A stretch of 49,437 bases of DNA from Nitrospinota bacterium (GTDB lineage Bacteria; UBA8248): positions 1 through 49,437 of the forward strand of contig VXPH01000185.1 of NCBI GenBank assembly GCA_009839615.1. The letters are read 5' to 3'. The translations under genes were made by a program, and so were the position numbers. Shown piece by piece: positions 43,306 to 49,437 of the stretch (within the stretch, counting starts at the first letter, position 1; each line of letters begins with the position of its first letter). Under the pieces are notes generated by a model, which saw only the letters and a list, made by a program, of their open reading frames with translations, was not told the origin of the DNA and ran no database searches.

Positions 43306-43599
43306 CTACGCGAGGTCGCCGCGGCCGCGGGCGCTCTCTATGTTGTGTACGTGAATGTAGTCGCCCACCTTGATGTCCTTACTCGCCACACCGATGGACA
43401 GGCCGTATTTCATGCAGTGCTCGCCCTTTTTGAGGGGCTTGATGCAGATTTTGTGGATGTAGGGAATCGCTTGATTGGCCTTGAGCGTCTTGCCCATCTT
43501 TCCGTTGAGCATGAGGCGAACCGAGCCTCCCTTCGCCACCTTTTGGAGACAGGTGGCGACGTTGTCTCCTTCTTCGATGATCATCGCAGTTACCGGCAT
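43306..43599 (-). CDS. UxaA-family lyase, small (SAF-domain) subunit
   Basis: A 97-residue SAF-domain protein, the separate counterpart of the N-terminal domain of altronate dehydratase and of SuyA. The ending MKYGLSIGVASKDIKVGDYIHVHNIES is the family hallmark. GAAGGAG lies before the ATG. It is directly upstream of the large subunit, and the two should form one enzyme. A 143-base gap to the next gene upstream probably holds the promoter. Confidence 0.9.
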   Translation of the reverse strand: MPVTAMIIEEGDNVATCLQKVAKGGSVRLMLNGKMGKTLKANQAIPYIHKICIKPLKKGEHCMKYGLSIGVASKDIKVGDYIHVHNIESARGRGDLA

Positions 43600-43742
43600 G
43601 TCTTCTCCTTCAAAAATTCAGGGCGCGAATACGCCTCGCACCCAGCCATATGATGGATATGTGAGGAACGTCCAATCAACGAGCCATAAAACTAGCGCAT
43701 GGGGGCCGACACTTCAACAAAGGCGGGGGGTTTTCATTACAC

Positions 43743-44792
43743 TTATCTCCCGGACAAGGGCGCCACGCCCACCTCCGCTGCTATCCGCTCCAGATCCTGC
43801 GCGAGCGCTTCTTTGATCGTGATGCCCTCGGTCAGTGCGGCCTGGTACCTGCGGTGAGCGCCTTCGCCCGGGATGCGGATTTCATCGAAGCCGGGTGCGA
43901 GCCCCGACGCCTTGATGCGCGTCACGGCCTCATCCACCGCCGCCTTGTAGTCGCCGCCCAGGCATCTCTCCGGGTCAATCGCCATGGCGAACATCGGCAG
44001 GCCGAAGGGTTTGTCCGTCTCCAGCCAGTCGGGCTGGTCGGCGTCGAAGCCGTTGCCCGAAAGCGCGCCCGTCAGGAAGGTGAACATGAGCGCCAGTCCG
44101 TACCCCTTGTAATCACCCAGGGGCAGCATCGTTCCCTGGGCGGCGAGGGCGGCGTCCGTGGTCGGGTTGCCCGCAGGGTCGAGCGCCCAGCCCTCGGGAA
44201 TCGGCTCTCCCGTCCTGGCGGCGAGGAGCACGTAGCCTCTCGCCACCTTGGACGTGGCGATGTCGAAGAGTATGGGATATTCCTGGTTCGAGGGCACCGC
44301 GAAGGCGACCGGGTTGTTCCCGATCATTCGCTCGAAACCGCCCCACGGCGCGAGGTTTCCCACCGCACCGCTGATGACCATGCCGATCATGCCGTGCTCG
44401 AGCGCCATCGCGGCGAAATAGCCGATGTGGCCCGTATGGGAGGATTTGCGGATCGCAGCAGCGCCGATGCCGCCGTCTTTCGCCTTTTCGATGGCGACCT
44501 CCATGGCGCGCCGCGCGACGACGGCGCTCATGCCGTAGTCCCCATCCAGCAGAGAAAAAGCGGGCAGATCTGTGATGGTTCGCACGTGAGGTCTCGGGTT
44601 CGCCGTCCCGCTTTTCAGGCGTTCCACAAAAACCCCGAAACGGACGCACCCGTGTGAGCTTACGCCCCTGAGTTCGGCGTCCACAATCTGGGCTGCGCAC
44701 GCATTGGCGTCCGCCTCGGGCAAGCCGAGAGCCTGGTAGACGCGCGCGAGATAGGCGTGCAGGTCTTTCGCGTGAACCTTGATGTCCGGCAT
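43743..44792 (-). CDS. Ldh-family (LDH2/MDH2-type) oxidoreductase, copy 2
   Basis: A 349-residue paralogue of copy 1. Start ATG 44792 is preferred, with GGGGAG 5 bases before it; an open extension of 12 codons is not supported. The shared blocks are ELRGVSSHGCVRFGVFVERL, LLDGDYGMSAVVARRAM, SHTGHIGYFAAMA with the catalytic His, and NNPVAFAVPS. It is upstream of the lyase genes on the same strand and divergent from a Zn-alcohol dehydrogenase. With copy 1 it may interconvert two stereoisomers or two substrates of the same pathway. Confidence 0.93.
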   Translation of the reverse strand: MPDIKVHAKDLHAYLARVYQALGLPEADANACAAQIVDAELRGVSSHGCVRFGVFVERLKSGTANPRPHVRTITDLPAFSLLDGDYGMSAVVARRAMEVAIEKAKDGGIGAAAIRKSSHTGHIGYFAAMALEHGMIGMVISGAVGNLAPWGGFERMIGNNPVAFAVPSNQEYPILFDIATSKVARGYVLLAARTGEPIPEGWALDPAGNPTTDAALAAQGTMLPLGDYKGYGLALMFTFLTGALSGNGFDADQPDWLETDKPFGLPMFAMAIDPERCLGGDYKAAVDEAVTRIKASGLAPGFDEIRIPGEGAHRRYQAALTEGITIKEALAQDLERIAAEVGVAPLSGR

Positions 44793-44919
44793 GTTTTCTC
44801 CCCGCACGGGCTGGAAGGCCGCGCGCAAACAAATCCCCGGTCTCGTCTTGGCGGATGGGGAAAAGAGTGTTAAGAGCTATTGCGGTGAGTTTGCCTTTAC
44901 AAGTGGAGGGTTCGCAAGC

Positions 44920-46008
44920 ATGAAAGCGTGGCGTTTCTACGCCTTTGGCGATATGCGATTGGATGAAGTGCCGGACCCTGACGTGAAGCCGGGTTGGGCC
45001 GTGTGCAAGGTGCGGCGGGTGCAGCCGAGCATCACCGACGTGCAGAGGTCTTTGGGAATCGGGACCATCAATTCGGCGCTTTTGAGGGAAATGCTCGAAA
45101 AGCACGCGCCCGTCCAGTTGCTGGGGCACGAGATGAGCGCCGAAGTCGTCGAGGTGGGCGATGGCGTCGAGCATCTCAAGCCGGGTGACAGGGTGTGCAC
45201 CTCGGGTCACGTTCCGTGTCTTGCGTGCAGTTTCTGCCGCGAGGGTCGGGAGATGTACTGCGTCGACAAGCTGCACGTGGGCATCAACACGCCGGGCGCG
45301 TTCGCCGAATACATCTCGCTACCGGCGCACGGCCTCGTGAGGCCGCCCCAGACGCTGGACGATTCCTCCATCGCATGTCTCCAGCCGCTCTCCTCCACGG
45401 TCGCCGCCATGCGCGACGCGAAGGTACAGCCGGGCGAGACGGTGGCCATCACCGGCCAGGGCGTGATGGGCCTCTACGCGTTGCAGGCCGCGCGCACCTG
45501 CGGGGCGGGTGCCGTCTACGTGAGCGACGTGAAGGATGAAGCCCTCGCCTTGAGCCGTAAGTTCGGGGCGGATGAGGTCATCGACGCGAGAGCCGACGAC
45601 CCCGTCGAGAGAGTGATGGGGATAATGGAGGGCAGGGGCGTCGACCTCGTATTCGAGTGCGCCGGCGGCAACGCGGATCAGGGCCTCTCGGGCCACACCA
45701 CGCTTCACCAGGCGACGCGCATGGTGCGCATCGGCGGGCGCGTCATCCAGATAGCGGGTTTGATCGGAGACGTGAAATTCGACCCGGTCTTCATGCGCGC
45801 ACAGGGGGTACAGTGGGTTTTCCCCGAGGGTCATGGCGCGGACACCGTGGCCCTCGGTGGCAAGTGGGTGGCCAGCGGAAGGATAGACGTGAACTCTCTG
45901 ATCACCCACGAGGAGCACGGGATCGAAAACCTGCCCCGCGTGATGGAGATCACCGACAAGAAGGCCGAATACCGGGCCACGAATCCTTGCCAGCTCGTGC
46001 TGGCTTAA
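44920..46008 (+). CDS. Zinc-dependent alcohol/polyol dehydrogenase (MDR superfamily)
   Basis: A 362-residue MDR-family dehydrogenase; start ATG 44920 has GGAGG about 10 bases upstream. It has GHEMSAEVVEVGDGV near residue 70, a structural-zinc loop with four cysteines (CLACSFCREGREMYC, about 98-112) and the cofactor loop GQGVMGLYALQAA near 183. The usual catalytic-zinc Cys near residue 40 is not evident: the segment reads RRVQPSITDVQRS, with Ser where CGSD usually lies. Zinc binding at the catalytic site may therefore differ. It is followed 47 bases later by an SDR on the same strand. Confidence 0.87.
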   Translation: MKAWRFYAFGDMRLDEVPDPDVKPGWAVCKVRRVQPSITDVQRSLGIGTINSALLREMLEKHAPVQLLGHEMSAEVVEVGDGVEHLKPGDRVCTSGHVPCLACSFCREGREMYCVDKLHVGINTPGAFAEYISLPAHGLVRPPQTLDDSSIACLQPLSSTVAAMRDAKVQPGETVAITGQGVMGLYALQAARTCGAGAVYVSDVKDEALALSRKFGADEVIDARADDPVERVMGIMEGRGVDLVFECAGGNADQGLSGHTTLHQATRMVRIGGRVIQIAGLIGDVKFDPVFMRAQGVQWVFPEGHGADTVALGGKWVASGRIDVNSLITHEEHGIENLPRVMEITDKKAEYRATNPCQLVLA

Positions 46009-46055
46009 GCAGCAACATTTCATCGTTATATTCATGATTTTCTAAGGAGAAAAAG

Positions 46056-46844
46056 ATGGATCTTGGTCTGACGGGAAAGATTGCGATCGTAACGGGAGCG
46101 AGCCGGGGCATCGGCAGGGAATGCGCGATTGCGCTGGCGAGAGAGGGCGCTCGCGTGTGTGTCACGGCGCGCGATGAGGGACTTTTGGCTACAGCGGTGG
46201 AAGATGTAAACGCCGCAGGCGGTGAGGGTATGTCCGTCTCCTCCGATCTGAATTCTCTTGATGGCTGCCAGAAGGTGGTCGATGCGTGCGTCGCGAATTT
46301 CGGCGGCGTGGACATCCTCATCAACAGCGCGGGCGCGGCGCGGGGCGGAGACATACTTGAACTCGACGCGGAGTTCATCACCGAAGCGCTTACGCTCAAG
46401 ACCTATGGATATCTGCGCATGTCGCAGTTGGTGATTCCCCACATGAAGAAAAACGGCTGGGGCCGCATCGTGAACATCGCGGGCGGAGCGGGCGCGAGTC
46501 CCGCGCGGGGGAACATCCCCACCAGTGCGGCGAACATCACGGTGCTCAACAACACGAGAGCGCTCTCGGACGCCGTGGCAGGGGAGGGGATTCAGGTGAA
46601 CACTCTGTGCCCCGGCATGACGAACACCCAGCGCGCGCGCGACCTCATGCAAGGGCCTGCGGAGAAGGCGGGCAAGGACGTGGAGGAATTCTTGAAAGAA
46701 GTCGGCGCGCGGACGCCCGCCGGCAGAATCGCCGAGCCTGAGGAGGTGGCGAACGTCGCGACGTTCCTGGCCTCCGCCGCGTGTTCTTATGTGAACGGCA
46801 GTTCCCTCTACATGGACGGCGGCGGCCGCAGAGCGACCCCGTAA
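46056..46844 (+). CDS. SDR-family protein with altered active site
   Basis: A 262-residue SDR-fold protein with an intact cofactor loop TGASRGIGRE near residue 13 and NSAGAARGG at 90-98. The usual Tyr-x-x-x-Lys is replaced: the aligned segment reads TSAAN (156-160), and the Ser position falls in IAGGAGAS. The C-terminal NTLCPGMTNTQ and LASAACSYVNGSSLYMDGGG are normal. It may be a non-classical or non-catalytic SDR. A strong AAGGAG site precedes the ATG, and a terminator follows. Confidence 0.87.
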   Translation: MDLGLTGKIAIVTGASRGIGRECAIALAREGARVCVTARDEGLLATAVEDVNAAGGEGMSVSSDLNSLDGCQKVVDACVANFGGVDILINSAGAARGGDILELDAEFITEALTLKTYGYLRMSQLVIPHMKKNGWGRIVNIAGGAGASPARGNIPTSAANITVLNNTRALSDAVAGEGIQVNTLCPGMTNTQRARDLMQGPAEKAGKDVEEFLKEVGARTPAGRIAEPEEVANVATFLASAACSYVNGSSLYMDGGGRRATP

Positions 46845-46864
46845 ATTGTAACTGACGCGTTTTC

Positions 46865-46906
46865 TCCTCCGGGCGGGCCCTGCAGCCGGCCCGGAGGATT
46901 TTTCTT
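46865..46906 (+). terminator. Rho-independent terminator after the SDR gene
   Basis: TCCTCCGGGC pairs perfectly with GCCCGGAGGA around a 14-base loop and is followed by TTTTTCTTTT. It separates the Zn-dehydrogenase/SDR operon from the flavin oxidoreductase gene. Confidence 0.9.
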
Positions 46907-46929
46907 TTGTTTTCTAAGGATAAAACAAG

Positions 46930-48003
46930 ATGGCGAAACTCTTCGATGAATTCTCTTTGCGGGGCGTCACGCTCAGGAACCGGATTTGCGTGTCCCCCAT
47001 GTGCCAGTACAGCGCGGATGACGGCAAGCTCACCGACTGGCACCTCGTGCACCTGGGCGCACGCGCGGTCGGCGGGGCGGGGCTGGTGATGGTCGAGATG
47101 ACGAACGTGGAGGCTCGCGGGCGCATCACGCGGGGATGCTCGGGCATCTGGTCGGATGAGCACGTCGAGCCGCTGGCGAGGGTCGCGCGTTTCGTCTTCG
47201 GTCAAGGGGCCGTCGCCGGAATTCAGATAGGGCACGCGGGCCGCAAGGGCAGTTGCGCGCCCACCTGGGAGGGCGGAGGCTATCTCTCCAACGAGGAGGG
47301 CGGCTGGGAGATCGTGGCGCCCAGCGCAGTGCCGTTTCATGATAAGGCGCGCGTCCCCAAAGCGTTGAGCGTCGGGGAGATCGTCGAGATTCAGGAGGCG
47401 TTCCGCCAGGGCGCGAGACGCGCCGACGAGGCGGGTTTCGGGTGGCTCGAAATCCACGGCGCGCACGGGTATCTCTTCCACAGTTTCCATTCTCCGGTTT
47501 CGAACCAAAGAAAGGACAACTACGGCGGCAGTTTCGAGAACCGCATCCGCTTCACGGTGGAGACGGTCCGGATTGTGAGGGAGCAATGGCCGGAGGGTAA
47601 GCCGCTCGCCATCCGTCTCTCGTGCACGGACTATTACGAGGGTGGCTGGACGCTCGATGAAACGATAGAACTCGCCGAAATCCTGAAAACCGAAGGGGTC
47701 GACCTCATCGATTGCAGCGGGGGCGGGGGAACGCCGCTGGCGAAGATTCCGGTGGGGCCGGGCTATCAGGTGCCGCTATCACAGGCCGTGCGTAAAGGAG
47801 CCGGAATTCCCACCGCCACCGTGGGCATGATCACCCAGGCGTGGCAGGCGGATCAGATTGTCCGAAACGGCGAGGCCGACATCGTTTTCATGGCGCGCGA
47901 GATGCTGCGCGAACCCTACTGGCCGCAAAAGGCGGCCGCCGCGCTAGGGGTGATGGATGAGGCCTATGTCGCCGACCAGTATCACCGCGCCCACGGGAGG
48001 TGA
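46930..48003 (+). CDS. Old-Yellow-Enzyme-type NADH:flavin oxidoreductase (YqjM-like)
   Basis: A 357-residue FMN enzyme of the OYE family, closest to the YqjM/thermophilic-like group. CVSPMCQYS near residue 20 carries the redox-tuning Cys of YqjM. IQIGHAGRKGS, the His pair in EIHGAHGYL, SPVSNQRKDNYGGSFENR, and the late FMARE with its downstream YWPQKAA block are all present. It should reduce activated C=C bonds with NAD(P)H. AAGGA precedes the ATG. It stands between a terminator and a new promoter, so it is probably monocistronic. Confidence 0.94.
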   Translation: MAKLFDEFSLRGVTLRNRICVSPMCQYSADDGKLTDWHLVHLGARAVGGAGLVMVEMTNVEARGRITRGCSGIWSDEHVEPLARVARFVFGQGAVAGIQIGHAGRKGSCAPTWEGGGYLSNEEGGWEIVAPSAVPFHDKARVPKALSVGEIVEIQEAFRQGARRADEAGFGWLEIHGAHGYLFHSFHSPVSNQRKDNYGGSFENRIRFTVETVRIVREQWPEGKPLAIRLSCTDYYEGGWTLDETIELAEILKTEGVDLIDCSGGGGTPLAKIPVGPGYQVPLSQAVRKGAGIPTATVGMITQAWQADQIVRNGEADIVFMAREMLREPYWPQKAAAALGVMDEAYVADQYHRAHGR

Positions 48004-48062
48004 CGCTCAAATCGCCGCTCATCGAGATTTCTACCGCGCCTGTTGATTGCCTCGCGCAAACG

Positions 48063-48092
48063 TTGACACGGAACAAAGGCCCATGTTGTAAT
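48063..48092 (+). promoter_or_regulatory. Sigma-70-type promoter of the ABC binding-protein gene
   Basis: TTGACA at 48063-48068 and TGTAAT at 48087-48092, 18 bases apart, match the consensus well (6/6 and 5/6). The leader to the ATG is about 50 bases, with GGGAGA before the start. Confidence 0.65.
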
Positions 48093-48148
48093 TTTCGCAC
48101 TCTCAAACAGTAGAATTCTGAATCCATATCCACACGGGAGAAAAGTCG

Positions 48149-49333
48149 ATGAACCACATTTTCTCGCGCGTTTTGAAACGCGCTACTTTCTGGGTTGCGC
48201 TCATCGTAGCGATTGGCTTGTCGGGCGGCCCGCTCGTTGGTGACGCACCTGCGGCCAAGAAGAAACCGCTTCGCTTCGGGGTTGCGGATCCGTTGACCGG
48301 GCCCGCCGCGATTTTCGGCAAGGATCAGATGCAGGCGGTCCGCTGGGCGGTCGAGGACATCAACGCCAAGGGCGGCGTCAACGGCCATCCGCTCGAAGCC
48401 ATCATTCTGGATCACCAGGCGAAGCCCGAAGTCGGTATCGCAGTGGTGAACCGTTTCGTCCATGTGGAGAAGGTGCCCGTATACATCACCGCGTTCAGCA
48501 ACGTGGTCAAGGCGGTCGCGCCCATCGCCAACCGCGAGAAGGTGCTGATGCTCAGCGTAGGCGCAAATGCGCCGGCCATCGCGCGGCTGGGCGATTACGT
48601 CTATACGACTTTCCCGCTGGCCGACGTGGACATGAACGCGCTCGGTAAATACGCTTATCAGAAGATGGGCAAGCGCCGCGCAGCCGTGTTGCACGTGAAC
48701 CACGAGACGGGCAGGGACGGCGCCAAGGTCTTCAGTGAGAGCTTCAAGAGGGCTGGCGGCAAAATCGTTGTTTACGAGTCCTATGAGCAGGAGCGTTCGG
48801 ACTTCACCGGCCTGGTGCTCAAGGTGAAGGCGGCGAATCCCGACATCATCCACATCCACAGCGTAATCCGCGATTTCACGGCCGTCGTCGCGCAGATGCG
48901 CCAGCTTGGCGTGAAGACCCAGATCACCAGCTACCAGACGGCTTTCAACCCCAAGATGATCCAGCAGTTGGGCAAGGGTGCGGAGGGCATCATCGTGACC
49001 GCGCTGGCTCCCAGCGTGGAGGACAACAAGAACCTGCCCGCCTATATCGAGCGCTGGAAGAAGGCGTACAAGCGCATGCCCATCGGGCTGCCCTATACGC
49101 AGTATTTCTACGATGCGCCCTACATCGTGGCGGCGCTCTACAAGTGGGTGCTGGACAAGAAGCTGCCGATCACCGGCGAGAACATGCGCAAGGCGCTGGT
49201 GGCCATAAAGACGTTCGAGCAGCCTTTGACCAATACGGTGACCATCAACGACGATCACACCGTCAAGAAGCCGGTCTATTTCTGGCAGGTCAAGGGCGGC
49301 AAATTCACGCTTATCGGCTCCCAGAAGGATTAG
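48149..49333 (+). CDS. Branched-chain-amino-acid-type ABC solute-binding protein (LivJ-like)
   Basis: A 394-residue periplasmic binding protein of the type 1 LIV family. A Sec signal with a hydrophobic core (WVALIVAIGLSGGPL) precedes the mature start near LRFGVADPLTGPAAIFG. Family blocks are QAVRWAVEDINAKGGVNGHPLEAII and NHETGRDGAKVFSESFKRAGG. In such families the ligand may be amino acids, aromatic acids, amides or urea. The permease and ATPase genes would be expected downstream, but the contig ends 104 bases later. The gene itself is complete. Confidence 0.93.
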   Translation: MNHIFSRVLKRATFWVALIVAIGLSGGPLVGDAPAAKKKPLRFGVADPLTGPAAIFGKDQMQAVRWAVEDINAKGGVNGHPLEAIILDHQAKPEVGIAVVNRFVHVEKVPVYITAFSNVVKAVAPIANREKVLMLSVGANAPAIARLGDYVYTTFPLADVDMNALGKYAYQKMGKRRAAVLHVNHETGRDGAKVFSESFKRAGGKIVVYESYEQERSDFTGLVLKVKAANPDIIHIHSVIRDFTAVVAQMRQLGVKTQITSYQTAFNPKMIQQLGKGAEGIIVTALAPSVEDNKNLPAYIERWKKAYKRMPIGLPYTQYFYDAPYIVAALYKWVLDKKLPITGENMRKALVAIKTFEQPLTNTVTINDDHTVKKPVYFWQVKGGKFTLIGSQKD

Positions 49334-49350
49334 TTCCGTATGTTTCCTCT

Positions 49351-49437
49351 GCGTGGGGGGGGCCGCGGGGGCGGCGCCCCGGGGGGTTTGGGGGGGGTGG
49401 GGGGGAAAAAAGGGGGGGGGGGGGGGTGTGGGGGGGG
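49351..49437. other. Poly-G low-quality contig end
   Basis: After about 49350 the sequence is almost all G with short runs of C, T and A. This is unlike any other part of the window and looks like the no-signal G calls of two-colour sequencing carried into an assembly end. It should not be read as biology. Confidence 0.85.

Noticed and set aside
42070..43653. A 527-codon open frame antisense to the UxaA-type genes
   Set aside because: Both lyase subunits are clear on the other strand, with ribosome-binding sites and a terminator.
47888..49258. A 456-codon open frame antisense to the ABC binding protein
   Set aside because: Histidine/aspartate/leucine-rich shadow; the binding protein has a signal peptide, promoter and family blocks.

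Overview
The window is about 49.4 kb of GC-rich, densely coded bacterial DNA with no rRNA, tRNA, CRISPR, phage or insertion-sequence genes that I can see. The last ~90 bases are a run of G with a few other bases, typical of a sequencing or assembly artefact at a contig end, so this is probably a whole contig from a metagenome or draft genome. The proteins point to a Gram-negative-type bacterium: lipoprotein signals, a membrane-anchored HtrA protease and a periplasmic multihaem cytochrome. The quinol:cytochrome complex is a split, b6f-like type, as in Deltaproteobacteria-like and other deep-branching lineages. I cannot fix the phylum; an uncultivated Deltaproteobacteria-, Nitrospinota- or Tectomicrobia-like lineage is an inference only.

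Layout. 1-4.9 kb: YheT-type hydrolase, palindromic repeats, D-Ala-D-Ala ligase, isochorismatase-type hydrolase, CtBP-type dehydrogenase and a HigBA toxin-antitoxin pair. 5.0-16.6 kb: an energy region with a Rieske / cytochrome b6-like / subunit IV-like operon plus a 35-residue membrane peptide, a small membrane protein, a four-cluster ferredoxin and an octahaem membrane-anchored cytochrome c. Interleaved with these are a secreted hydrolase, a degenerate Mrr-like protein, Rel (ppGpp metabolism) and endonuclease V. 16.8-24.6 kb: a leftward set comprising ATP-grasp, P-loop NTPase and ATP-grasp genes followed by a giant transporter-HEAT-cyclic-nucleotide-binding fusion. 24.8-29.1 kb: a divergent peptide-type ABC importer (permease, lipoprotein, permease, without its ATPases) translationally coupled to a histone-deacetylase-fold amidohydrolase. 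29.2-33.7 kb: a TetR / HtrA / CopA / CopZ copper and envelope operon behind a palindromic operator candidate. 33.8-39.4 kb: a flavin reductase, SDR and alpha/beta hydrolase operon, a 53-residue membrane protein, the DUF3090 and SCO1664-family pair, and a lipoprotein. 39.5-49.3 kb: a catabolic region with inositol-monophosphatase-like phosphatase, two Ldh-family dehydrogenases, a methyltransferase, a two-subunit UxaA/SuyAB-type lyase, Zn-alcohol dehydrogenase, SDR, Old-Yellow-Enzyme-type reductase and a branched-chain-type ABC binding protein.

How the parts fit. The bc-type complex has a conserved cysteine where b6f carries covalent haem ci, an APWY Qo motif, and Phe in place of the Tyr that raises Rieske potential. 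These suggest a low-potential (menaquinone-like) quinol oxidase. It has no cytochrome c1/f gene beside it, and the octahaem cytochrome 6 kb away is the best candidate electron acceptor. The least explained locus is the ATP-grasp / P-loop / ATP-grasp cluster facing the peptide importer and amidohydrolase, which may be an unknown amide- or peptide-bond-forming pathway. The UxaA-like lyase flanked by two Ldh-family enzymes could degrade a sugar acid or sulfolactate.
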